15,606 nt of DNA from Acidobacteriota bacterium (GTDB lineage Bacteria > Acidobacteriota > Thermoanaerobaculia > Gp7-AA8), in assembly GCA_003222375.1 (NCBI GenBank), contig QHVX01000010.1, positions 1 through 15,606 on the forward strand, written 5' to 3'. Shown here in pieces: positions 1 through 7,051 of this stretch. The notes beneath the pieces were generated by a model. The model was not told where the DNA came from and did not search any database. It saw only the letters and a list, made by a program, of their open reading frames with translations. The position numbers and the translations under genes are program-made. Every line of letters begins with the position of its first letter. The stretch's first letter is position 1.

Positions 1-1317
1 AGAAGAGCTTGAAGTGCTGCTGTGCGTCCTCGGGATAGAGGCGCATCAGAGCCTGCCGACGTTCGATCGCCTCGACTGTTCGACCGCTGAACTCCAGCGC
101 AGTGGCGAGGGTGGCGTTTGCGTACCAGGAAAGAGGATCGAGCTGCACGGCGATTCGCGCTTCGCGAATGGCCTCATCCAGGCGTCCCAGGCGGATGAGC
201 AAAAGTGCGTACCACTGATGGGCGATGATGTAGTGCCGGTTGGCCGCAATGGCGCGTCGAAAGTTCGATTCGGAGGCCGCGTAGTCGTAAGTGAACCGAT
301 CGAGAGAGGCCAACGTGGTGTAGGCCTCGGACAACGATGGATCAATCCGCAGCGCTTTCTTTGCGAGCGATCGCGCTGTCTGGTCGTCGCTTGGTGTATG
401 AGGTGTCTTCCAGCCGCCTCGCGTGGCATAGCAGTCGGCCAGGCCGGCGTACGCCAGGGCAAAATTTGGATCGTCCTTGATCGACTGCTCGAAGAAAGCC
501 ATTGCCGGACCGAAATTCGGCGGAAGCTTGTTCCATTCATACCGTCCGCGCAGATACAGCAAGTAGGCCTCCGAATTGATCGGAGTTGCACGCGGCGCCT
601 TGACGAGTTTTGATCCGATCTGCTGTGCGATGTCGTGGGCCACTTCATCCTGAAGAGACAGCACGTCGTCCGGGTTCCGCTCGTAGTCGCTGGCCCACAG
701 GTGGCGATCGGTTCGGGCGTCGATCAGTTGCGCAGTCACCCGCACACGCGAGCCGTCACGCATGATCGTCCCTTCCACCACTGCGTCGACTCCAAGCTCG
801 TGCGCGATCTGCTTGAGAGAAGCACGGCTGGATTTGAACCGCATCACGGACTGGTGCGAGATGACGTCCAATCCCGGAATCTTCGCCAGATCGGTGATGA
901 GCTGATCCGTCATCCCATCGGCGAAGAATTCCTGCTCCTGATTTCTGGAGAGATTCGTGAGCGGAAGAACGGCGATTGAGTGGATCGTATTTGTCGTTTG
1001 CGGTTTCTTCCCGAAATAAGCGGCGGCCGCGATGACGATCACGAAAACCGCGAAGCCGGCCAGAACGAATTTGCGCCACGTTAAAGCGCGAGCGCCGATG
1101 AACCGGTAACCCCGTCGACCGACCGTTTCGATGAAGCGCGGCTCTTCGGCGGAGTCGCCGAGGGCCACGCGCAGCTTGTTGATGGCTGTGTTGAGGCCGT
1201 GGTCATAGTCTACAAACGTGCCCGACGGCCACAGAGCGATACGGGAACTCCCTTCCTTCGCAGCTCGCGCGAGCGAATGTTGACTTCGAAGACGTCGAAC
1301 CGGACCAGATCCGGCAT
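1..1317 (-). pseudogene. Winged-helix / TolB-like / TPR transcriptional regulator, frameshifted and partial
   Basis: This is a CadC-like one-component regulator that runs off the left edge. The ATG at 1317-1315 opens a typical winged-helix N-terminus (MPDLVRFDVFEVNIRSRELR), but this frame stops at 1212-1210. The family's continuation resumes in another frame at 1234 (LWPSGTFVDYDHGLNTAINK, then RFIETVGRRGYRFIG) and stays open to base 1. About 27 residues, the middle of the winged helix, are missing at 1236-1232; an 82-nt deletion would fit. Next come one TM helix (VLAGFAVFVIVIAAAAYF), a TolB/FlgO-like domain (SIAVLPLTNLS, FADGMTDQLITDLA, VDAVVEGTIMRDG) and TPR-type helices (FALAYAGLADCYATRGG, IIAHQWYALLLIRLGRLDEA). 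It is divergent from the PD40 gene, with 109 bp between the two starts. The domain reading is secure; whether the break is real or an assembly error cannot be told here. Confidence 0.85.
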
Positions 1318-1426
1318 CGCAAATGACAGGGAAAGGCCAGTCTACACCGCAAATGATCGCCGGATGACCGGAGATGATCGGCCGTCAATGGCCATTCTTT
1401 GTTCGGGGGCCGACCTTGCTACGATC

Positions 1427-2992
1427 ATGAAAAAGAGAGACTTGCTGGCAGTCCTGACGTGTCTCGAATTGTCTGTCCCTCTTTTGGCGCAAACGTTTTC
1501 CGACTGGACGCCACCGGTCAACCTCGGCGCAACAATCAACACCAGCAGCAGTGAACAGTTTGCTTTTGTCGCGAAGAATGGCCTGACTCTTTACTTTGCC
1601 TCAGATCGGCCCGGTGGCTTCGGTGGCCTCGACATCTACGTTTCTCATCGGGCGAGCATCAACGACACGTGGGGACCGGCACAGAATCTCGGCTCGAAAA
1701 TCAACACTGATGCGATGGAACACTGTCCGTTTGTGACGCCGGACGGCAACAAACTCATCTTCGGCAGCGACCGTCCAGGCACCCTCGGACTCAATGATCT
1801 TCACATCGCCTTCCGGCAGAACACTCAGGATGATTTCGCGTGGGACAATGTTCGAAACCTGACAGAACTCAACAGCGCGGGCGAGGAATATGGATTCTCC
1901 GGATTTGAGAATCCTGATACGGGAATCCTGATCGTCTTCTTCAATTCGTCGCGGCCGGGAGGCCCCGGTGGATTTGATATCTACACAAGCCAACTGGGAG
2001 CCGATGGAAAATTTGCGGCGCCACAGCTCGTGACGGAGCTGAGCAGCAAAGACAGCGACCGTTTCCCGATGGTGCGCTCCGATGGACTCGAGCTATTCCT
2101 GACCTCGCCACGCACCGGCACACTTGGCGGTGAAGATTTGTGGATCGCGACCCGTGGATCCGTCGCCGATCCATGGTCCGCTCCCGTGAACATCGGACCG
2201 GCGGTCAATACTTCGAACAGTGAGACCCGCGGCTTTCTCTACGCCGGCGGTACGCGTCTCATTTTCCACTCCAACCGTCCAGGAGGTTCGGGCGCGGCCG
2301 ACCTTTATGAGACGACGCGAACACGTACGACGGTCGTACCGGTAGTGGGATCGGTCACCGGTTTCGGCGGCGCGACCTTCAAGACGTTTGCGCAGATCAG
2401 CAACCCGTCAGCGGCCACGATCAATGGAGCCCTCCTGTTCCACCCTGCGGGTCAATCGTCAACGGCGAACGATCCGAGGATCTCGTACACGCTTGCACCA
2501 TTTGAGACGCGAACGTTTGCTGATCTGATGGCCGGCTTCGGCGTCACCGGTGTCGGATCGCTCGAGATCGTTCCGACGAGCGGTCCCGCACCATCTTCTG
2601 TCGTACGCATCGAGGACGGCGGCGTGGTGATCATTCCGCAGTTGCGCGGCGACGACGTTCTGACATCAGGATCGCGCGCCGTACTGACGACACCGTCAGA
2701 TCTAACGCGATTTCGGTTGAATGTCGGCGTTAAGACGTTTTCAAGCGGCGTCACGATGACAGTCACGCTTTATGAGGCTGTGGGAATGGTTGTCCGCACC
2801 GCCACCCGCACATTCGCGCCGAACTCTTTGTCGCAAATGTCGGCGTCCGATTTCGTCGGCGGGACGATCGGGCCGAATCAGTCGATTGTGATCTCGGTAG
2901 CTGCCGGAAGCGCCGTCGTTTATGGGTCGACTGTTTCGAATACCGGCCAGGGTTCCACGTTCCAGATCGCAGCACGTGCGGGTCACGAGTAG
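1427..2992 (+). CDS. Secreted PD40 beta-propeller repeat protein
   Basis: The ATG at 1427 is chosen because it opens a good Sec signal peptide (MKKRDLLAVL, hydrophobic core, PLLAQ then TF), giving 521 residues. The frame is open upstream to 1199, but that part has no signal and overlaps the divergent regulator. Five PD40/WD40-like propeller blades follow, each with a (Y/F)-x-SxRPGG-x-GGxDI(Y/W) core: LYFASDRPGGFGGLDIY, LIFGSDRPGTLGLNDLH, VFFNSSRPGGPGGFDIY, LFLTSPRTGTLGGEDLW and LIFHSNRPGGSGAADLY. The last 220 residues are Ser/Thr/Gly-rich beta-type sequence without a known catalytic motif. I infer a periplasmic or cell-surface ligand- or glycan-binding role; no enzymatic function is visible. 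The 3' end overlaps the convergent pfkB-type gene by 10 nt (2983-2992). No clear Shine-Dalgarno is seen. Confidence 0.85.
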   Translation: MKKRDLLAVLTCLELSVPLLAQTFSDWTPPVNLGATINTSSSEQFAFVAKNGLTLYFASDRPGGFGGLDIYVSHRASINDTWGPAQNLGSKINTDAMEHCPFVTPDGNKLIFGSDRPGTLGLNDLHIAFRQNTQDDFAWDNVRNLTELNSAGEEYGFSGFENPDTGILIVFFNSSRPGGPGGFDIYTSQLGADGKFAAPQLVTELSSKDSDRFPMVRSDGLELFLTSPRTGTLGGEDLWIATRGSVADPWSAPVNIGPAVNTSNSETRGFLYAGGTRLIFHSNRPGGSGAADLYETTRTRTTVVPVVGSVTGFGGATFKTFAQISNPSAATINGALLFHPAGQSSTANDPRISYTLAPFETRTFADLMAGFGVTGVGSLEIVPTSGPAPSSVVRIEDGGVVIIPQLRGDDVLTSGSRAVLTTPSDLTRFRLNVGVKTFSSGVTMTVTLYEAVGMVVRTATRTFAPNSLSQMSASDFVGGTIGPNQSIVISVAAGSAVVYGSTVSNTGQGSTFQIAARAGHE

Positions 2993-3897
2993 TCTTCGAA
3001 GTGCGTGAGCGCTCGGAATGCGCGATAGCGCTCCTGAACATCGGCCAGCGTGATCTCGCGCAGTCGATCGAGTGAGAATTTCTCGACCGTGAAAGATGCC
3101 AGCACGCTGCCGAAGATGATCGCGCGGCGCAACTCGCGATCGTCGGCCTGACGGCACGAGGCGAGATAGCCGAGGAAGCCTCCGGCGAAGGTGTCGCCGG
3201 CGCCGGTGGGATCGAAGACATTCTCGAGTGGATAGGCTGGTACCGCGAAGACCGCATCGCGCGTGAACATCAAGACGCCGTATTCGCCGCGCTTGATGAC
3301 GAGCGTCTTCGCGCCTAACGTGAGGATCTGCCGGCAGCCCTTGACCAGATTTGCTTCCTGCGTGAACTGACGCACTTCCGCTTCGTTGATGACGATCAGA
3401 TCGACGTTCTGAAAGGCACGTGTCAGCGCGTCCTTTTTCGCCGAGATCCAGTAGTTCATCGTGTCGAGCGCCACCATGCGCGGTTTTTTGCACTGATGCA
3501 GCACGTCCATCTGCAGATCCGGATCGATGTTGGCGAGAAAGACGACCTCCGAGGCGCGCTGGACGTCGTTGAGCCGCGGTTTGAAGTCCGCGAAGACATT
3601 GAGCTGTGTCTCGCGCGTCTTCGCGACGTTGAGATCGAATCCGTATTCGCCGGCCCAGAAAAACGTCCTGGCACCCTTTACTTTCTGCAGGCCGTCGAGA
3701 TTGATGTTGCGCCCTTTGAAGATCGCGGCATCTTCATCGGTGAAATCGTCGCCGACGACCGCAACCAGATTCACAGGCGCAAAGAAAGACGCGGCCACCG
3801 CGAAGTACGTCGCGGAGCCGCCCAGGCAGCGATCGGCTGTGCCAAACGGAGTGATGATGCGGTCGAATGCCACGCTGCCGACGACCAGAATGCTCAT
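2983..3897 (-). CDS. PfkB-family carbohydrate/nucleoside kinase
   Basis: This is a 304-residue ribokinase-like kinase. It begins MSILVVGSVAFDRI and has the glycine-rich substrate-lid region GGSATYFAVAASFF (residues 26-39). The PfkB signature 2, DPTGAGDTFAGGFLG (229-243), carries the catalytic Asp (D235) and the anion hole. NEAEVRQF (171-178) matches the usual kinase NExE segment. The start at 3897 is chosen because its ATG overlaps the mtnP stop as ATGA, the classic coupling arrangement; the longer frame to 3996 lies wholly inside mtnP. The substrate is unknown. Position after a nucleoside phosphorylase suggests a nucleoside or a ribose/5-deoxyribose derivative released in MTA or 5'-deoxyadenosine salvage. 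Archaeal PfkB members phosphorylate ribose 1-phosphate in a nucleoside pathway, but that assignment here is only inference. Confidence 0.88.
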   Translation of the reverse strand: MSILVVGSVAFDRIITPFGTADRCLGGSATYFAVAASFFAPVNLVAVVGDDFTDEDAAIFKGRNINLDGLQKVKGARTFFWAGEYGFDLNVAKTRETQLNVFADFKPRLNDVQRASEVVFLANIDPDLQMDVLHQCKKPRMVALDTMNYWISAKKDALTRAFQNVDLIVINEAEVRQFTQEANLVKGCRQILTLGAKTLVIKRGEYGVLMFTRDAVFAVPAYPLENVFDPTGAGDTFAGGFLGYLASCRQADDRELRRAIIFGSVLASFTVEKFSLDRLREITLADVQERYRAFRALTHFEDYS

Positions 3898-4763
3898 TGG
3901 ATGTATTTGCCGATGATCGGCGCCAGCTTCTTTGTGATTTCGGCCGGGATCAGCGCGCGGTCGGTGACGATCGCGAACTGCAAGGCGTTTGCGCACGCGC
4001 AGTCACGTTTTCGTGCCGCGGCTCGCGGCACGGCCAGCCGCAAGATCCGCTGCGCCATCTCGGCATTTGCTTTGAGATACCCGAAGATCTGCTCGACGCT
4101 CACCGATTCTGCCGTCTCGTGCCAGCAGTCGTAATCCGTGACCAGCGCCATCGTGGCGTAGCAGATCTCGGCCTCGCGCGCGAGCTTCGCTTCCTGGAGG
4201 TTCGTCATGCCGATGACGTCGACGCCCCACGAGCGATAAAGATTCGATTCGGCTCGCGTGGAAAACTGCGGTCCTTCGATGCAAACGTAGACGCCGCGAT
4301 CGTGCACTCGCGCGCCCGCTTCGCGGCCGGCGCCGCTGGCGAGCGATGCGACGTCGGCGCAGATCGGATCCGCGAACGTGATGTGGCCGACGATGCCGTT
4401 GCCGAAGAACGTATCGGGGCGGTGGCGGGTCCGATCGATGAACTGGTCGGGAAAGACGATGTCGGTCGGGTGATACGACTCCTTCATCGAACCGACCGCG
4501 CTCGCGGAGATGATCGTGTGGACGCCGAGGAGTTTGAATCCGAAGATGTTTGCGCGGTAGTTGATCTCCGACGGAATCACGCGATGCCCGCGTCCGTGCC
4601 GCGAAAGAAACGCGACGCGGACGCGATCGATCTCGCCGATCACGTAGGCGTCTGATGGCGTGCCGAATGGAGTCTCGAGCGCGCGCTCCTCGACGACCTT
4701 CACTCCGTCCATCTGATAGAGACCTGAGCCGCCGATGATTCCGATCGGGACGTTCATCGCCAT
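3894..4763 (-). CDS. mtnP: S-methyl-5'-thioadenosine phosphorylase
   Basis: This 289-residue member of the trimeric nucleoside phosphorylase family 2 cleaves methylthioadenosine with phosphate to adenine and 5-methylthioribose 1-phosphate, in cytosolic methionine/polyamine salvage. Visible motifs are GGSGLY (11-16, phosphate loop), SRHGRGHR (54-61), SAVGSM (88-93), EGPQFSTRAES (163-173), GMTNLQEAKLARE (185-197) and VTDYDCWH (208-215). The Asp pair in TDYD is typical of adenine-type (MTA) rather than guanine-type phosphorylases. Two Met codons (4763 and 4757) are possible. The first is preferred because GAGGGG from the adjacent repeat sits 5 nt upstream. The stop overlaps the PfkB start by 4 nt. 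No isomerase (mtnA) or later salvage gene is in the window, so 5'-deoxyadenosine or inosine as a substrate is not excluded. Confidence 0.92.
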   Translation of the reverse strand: MAMNVPIGIIGGSGLYQMDGVKVVEERALETPFGTPSDAYVIGEIDRVRVAFLSRHGRGHRVIPSEINYRANIFGFKLLGVHTIISASAVGSMKESYHPTDIVFPDQFIDRTRHRPDTFFGNGIVGHITFADPICADVASLASGAGREAGARVHDRGVYVCIEGPQFSTRAESNLYRSWGVDVIGMTNLQEAKLAREAEICYATMALVTDYDCWHETAESVSVEQIFGYLKANAEMAQRILRLAVPRAAARKRDCACANALQFAIVTDRALIPAEITKKLAPIIGKYIQ

Positions 4764-4767
4764 GTGC

Positions 4768-4893
4768 GCCCCTCATCCGCCCTTCGGGCACCTTCTCCCC
4801 GCAAGCGGGGCGAAGGACTTCGATCGGCGACGTCCCTCGCCCCGCGAAGCGGGGAGAGGGTGGTCCCGCTGAGCGGGACCGGGTGAGGGGCGG
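4768..4893 (-). repeat. REP-like palindromic intergenic repeat
   Basis: This unit fills nearly all of the 139-bp gap between the Gfo/Idh stop and the mtnP start. It contains three perfect short hairpins: CCCCGC-AA-GCGGGG (4797-4810), CCCCGC-GAA-GCGGGG (4840-4854) and GGTCCCGC-TGA-GCGGGACC (4862-4880). Imperfect outer arms (CGCCCCTCATCC near 4768 and GGGTGAGGGGCG near 4881) give the whole unit dyad symmetry. Elements of this look occur as many-copy intergenic repeats in GC-rich bacteria. On the minus strand the distal arm supplies GAGGGG, which lies where the mtnP Shine-Dalgarno should be. The hairpins may also stabilise or attenuate the transcript between the lipid A and salvage genes; that is inference. 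Confidence 0.8.
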
Positions 4894-4902
4894 CCAAACT
4901 CT

Positions 4903-5835
4903 TCATCTCTTCCATTTCTTCATCGACGCGTCGATGGCGGCCGCCACATCTTTCGCGAGCGCGACCGCGGCCACTCCATCCTGGCCGCTGACCAGCGGAC
5001 GTTTCCGTTCGCGCACGCACTGCAAGAACGACTCGAGCTCCGCGCGCAGCGGTTCTTTTTTCTCGACCTCGATCGCGATCGGCTCGATGGTGCGGTTTCC
5101 CAATCGAAATCCTTTCACTTCCTGCTCTTTGGTGTCGATCGAGATATAGGCCTCGCTGCTGAAGAACCGCACCTTCCTCACGCGCTCCTGCGAAACGCGA
5201 CTGGCGGTCAGGTTCGCGACCGCGCCGTTTTCGAGCTCCAGCCGCACGTTTGTAATGTCGACTTTTTCGGTCAGCACCGGCACACCGACAGCGCGGACTT
5301 CGGTCACACGCGAATGCAGCAGCGACAACACGAGGTTGAGATCGTGAATCATCAGATCGAGCAGCACATCGATGTCCAGCGAACGGCCGACGAAGACGCC
5401 CAGACGCTCGGCTTCGACGTAGCGGATGTCGCGCAGCAGCGGCGCGGCCGCAACGATCGCGGGATTGTAGCGCTCGACGTGACCGACCTGGAGAATGCGA
5501 TTGTGTTTGGCGGCGAAGTCAACCAGCCGCTTGCCTTCGTCGACTTCCGCCGCGATCGGCTTTTCGACCAGGACGTCTCGTCCGGCGTCGATCAGCTCCC
5601 GCGCAATATCGAAGTGCGTCGTTGTCGGAGTCGCCACCACAGCGCACTCGACCTCACGCGCCAACGCCGCGACGGAATCGAATCGCCGCAGATGCAACGT
5701 CTCGACGATTTCCGTGGCGATGGCATCGCTGACCTCGACGAAGCCGGCCACGTCCGCTTCCGGCATCTCGGTGAGTACGCGCGCGTGCAGACGGCCGAGG
5801 TAGCCGGTGCCGACGACGCCGATGCGGGTCTTCAT
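4903..5835 (-). CDS. Gfo/Idh/MocA oxidoreductase, GnnA-like, in lipid A operon
   Basis: This is a 310-residue NAD(P)-dependent dehydrogenase. The N-terminal Rossmann motif is GVVGTGYLGRLHARV (6-20), followed by VVATPTTTHFD (66-76), the family hallmark EKPIA (91-95), VGHVERYNPA (117-126) and LLDLMIHDLNLVL (158-170), which holds the likely catalytic His164. The ATG at 5835 overlaps the lpxA stop as ATGA, so it is co-translated with lpxA. In Acidithiobacillus, gnnA lies next to lpxA and oxidises the 3-position of UDP-GlcNAc, and GnnB then transaminates it to give the diamino sugar for N-acylated lipid A. The context and motifs fit GnnA, but no GnnB aminotransferase is in this window. The family is certain; the substrate is inferred. 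Confidence 0.88.
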   Translation of the reverse strand: MKTRIGVVGTGYLGRLHARVLTEMPEADVAGFVEVSDAIATEIVETLHLRRFDSVAALAREVECAVVATPTTTHFDIARELIDAGRDVLVEKPIAAEVDEGKRLVDFAAKHNRILQVGHVERYNPAIVAAAPLLRDIRYVEAERLGVFVGRSLDIDVLLDLMIHDLNLVLSLLHSRVTEVRAVGVPVLTEKVDITNVRLELENGAVANLTASRVSQERVRKVRFFSSEAYISIDTKEQEVKGFRLGNRTIEPIAIEVEKKEPLRAELESFLQCVRERKRPLVSGQDGVAAVALAKDVAAAIDASMKKWKR

Positions 5836-6614
5836 CGGATGAATCCGCGCTTCGATGTGCCGCGAATGAACTCGACCAGATATCGCGCTTCAGGATAGAA
5901 CCCGAGCTCGCTCTCGATTTTCTGCAGCGCATCCTGCAGCTTGAGTTTCGAGCGGATGAGAATCCGGTAAGCGCGATCGAGCGCCTCGAGCGTGTCCTGC
6001 TCGAAACCTTTGCGCTGCAAGCCGATCGTGTTGATGCCGTAAGTCTTCGCCGGGCGATCGCCGACAGTCTTGACGTACGGGAGCGCGTCCTGCGTGACGA
6101 CTGTGAATCCGCCGATGAAGGCATGATCGCCGACGCGGCAGAATTGATGGACGGCCGAGAACGCACCGATGGTCGAGTGATCGCCGACGTCGACGTGCCC
6201 CGCCAGCGTGGCGTTGTTCGCGAAGATCGTGTGCGAGCCAACGTGGCAATCGTGCGCGACGTGCGAGTAGGCCATGAAGAAGTTGTTCGACTCGATCGTG
6301 GTCCGCCCACCGCCACCGGCCGTGCCGCGATTAATCGTAACAAATTCTCGTATTATATTATCATTACTAATTACTAGCGCGGTGCGCTCTCCGCGATATT
6401 TCAGATCCTGGGGAGGACTTCCGACGGACGCGTGTCCGTAAAAAACGTTGCGCTCGCCGATGGTGGTCGGACCTTCGATGCGGCTGAATGCGCCGATCTT
6501 GCAGTCGGCCCCGATCGTGACGCCGGGACCGATCACCACGTAAGGTCCGACTTCGACTCCGTTTCCGATCACCGCTTCGCTGCTGACGATCGCGGTCGCG
6601 TGAATCTGCGCCAC
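5832..6614 (-). CDS. lpxA: UDP-N-acetylglucosamine acyltransferase
   Basis: LpxA transfers a 3-hydroxyacyl chain from ACP to UDP-GlcNAc (or its 3-amino analogue), the first step of lipid A synthesis in the cytosol. The 260 residues (usual about 260) comprise a left-handed beta-helix of hexapeptide repeats, to about residue 190, and a C-terminal helical domain (TLEALDRAYRILIRSKLKL). AYSHVAHDC (115-123) carries the catalytic His121; also seen are NNATLAGH (133-140) and AVHQFCRVGDHAFIGG (154-169). The start is GTG at 6614-6612, sharing one base with the fabZ stop, with GGAGAGG 8 nt upstream (6629-6623). An ATG-initiated longer reading would run through fabZ. Oddly, codons 80-95 are extremely AT-rich and use rare codons (CTA, GTA, ATA, ATA), unlike the rest of the gene. 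Confidence 0.95.
   Translation of the reverse strand: MAQIHATAIVSSEAVIGNGVEVGPYVVIGPGVTIGADCKIGAFSRIEGPTTIGERNVFYGHASVGSPPQDLKYRGERTALVISNDNIIREFVTINRGTAGGGGRTTIESNNFFMAYSHVAHDCHVGSHTIFANNATLAGHVDVGDHSTIGAFSAVHQFCRVGDHAFIGGFTVVTQDALPYVKTVGDRPAKTYGINTIGLQRKGFEQDTLEALDRAYRILIRSKLKLQDALQKIESELGFYPEARYLVEFIRGTSKRGFIR
6330..6377. other. AT-rich island inside lpxA, with an internal -10-like box
   Basis: By eye count, only 10 of 48 bases are G or C, in a gene that is otherwise clearly GC-rich. The minus strand reads 16 consecutive AT-rich codons for residues 80-95 (LVISNDNIIREFVTIN), a conserved stretch of LpxA. The amino acids are therefore ordinary and only the codons are strange. The minus strand contains a perfect TATAAT and the direct repeat AGTAATTAGTAAT. 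No good -35 hexamer is found 16-18 nt upstream. It may act as an internal promoter, a protein-binding site or an mRNA unfolding patch, or it may be imported sequence. Confidence 0.6.
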
Positions 6615-7051
6615 TACTTCGGCCTCTCCACCATCACGCTCAGCATCTCGGCCTCGGCCACCAGCTCGCCGTTGACGGTCGCCGTGCCGTGAATCTTCAC
6701 GCTGTTGGACCGGCGCTGCACGATCGTGCATTCGAAGCGAAGCTGATCGCCCGGAACGACCGGTTTGCGAAATCGCGCTTTGTCGACGCCTCCGAACAGG
6801 AAGAGCTTCTCCTCGCGATTCGGAATGTCTCGCAGGATCAGCACCGCCGCGCATTGCGCCATGGCCTCGACGATCAACACGCCCGGCATCACCGGCGCTC
6901 CCGGAAAATGTCCCTGAAAAAATTGTTCGTTGGCCGAGACGTTCTTGATGCCGACGATGCGCTTCCCCGGCTCGATCTCGAGGACGCGGTCGACCAGCAG
7001 CATCGGGTAGCGATGCGGCAGGATCTTCATGATGTCGGTGATCGTCAGCAT
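6614..7051 (-). CDS. fabZ: 3-hydroxyacyl-[ACP] dehydratase
   Basis: FabZ dehydrates 3-hydroxyacyl-ACP in fatty acid elongation. It sits here with lpxA/lpxD because both pathways compete for 3-hydroxyacyl-ACP. The 145 residues form one hotdog fold: LPHRYPMLLVDRV (11-23), then the catalytic helix region GHFPGAPVMPGVLIVEAMAQ (47-66) with His48 and Glu62, then FGGVDKARFRKPVVPGDQL. The ATG at 7051 shares one base with the lpxD stop (TGATG). An upstream extension to 7297 is possible in frame but lies inside lpxD and lacks family similarity. GAGAG just upstream is a plausible weak ribosome binding site. Confidence 0.95.
   Translation of the reverse strand: MLTITDIMKILPHRYPMLLVDRVLEIEPGKRIVGIKNVSANEQFFQGHFPGAPVMPGVLIVEAMAQCAAVLILRDIPNREEKLFLFGGVDKARFRKPVVPGDQLRFECTIVQRRSNSVKIHGTATVNGELVAEAEMLSVMVERPK
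6623..6629 (-). promoter_or_regulatory. Shine-Dalgarno of lpxA (decides a GTG start)
   Basis: GGAGAGG lies inside the last codons of fabZ, 8 nt before the GTG at 6614. It supports GTG as the lpxA start, so the fabZ and lpxA reading frames join as TAGTG. Confidence 0.7.

Noticed and set aside
46..648. Minus-strand 200-codon ORF at the left edge
   Set aside because: It is a frame shadow of the TPR region of the regulator; the true frame gives recognisable TolB-like and TPR motifs over the same bases.
1352..1383. Near-direct repeats (ATGATCGCCGG and ATGATCGGCCG) between the divergent starts as an operator
   Set aside because: The two copies differ, there is no clean dyad or promoter beside them, and the neighbouring regulator's DNA-binding domain is broken.
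1199..1426. Upstream extension of the PD40 gene to 1199
   Set aside because: It would overlap the divergent regulator and hide the signal peptide that begins at 1427.
2741..3493. Minus-strand 250-codon ORF across the PD40/pfkB junction
   Set aside because: It is Arg/His-rich antisense and out-of-frame sequence of two well-supported genes, typical of GC-rich shadow ORFs.
3867..4655. Plus-strand 262-codon ORF opposite mtnP
   Set aside because: It is antisense to an unmistakable MTA phosphorylase and carries no motif of its own.
4797..4880. CRISPR-like repeat array
   Set aside because: The hairpins are nested inverted repeats of one REP-like unit without regular spacers, and no cas gene is nearby.
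6340..6372. Fur-box-like match in the AT-rich island of lpxA
   Set aside because: GATAAT occurs on the minus strand, but the second half-site of the 7-1-7 palindrome matches poorly.
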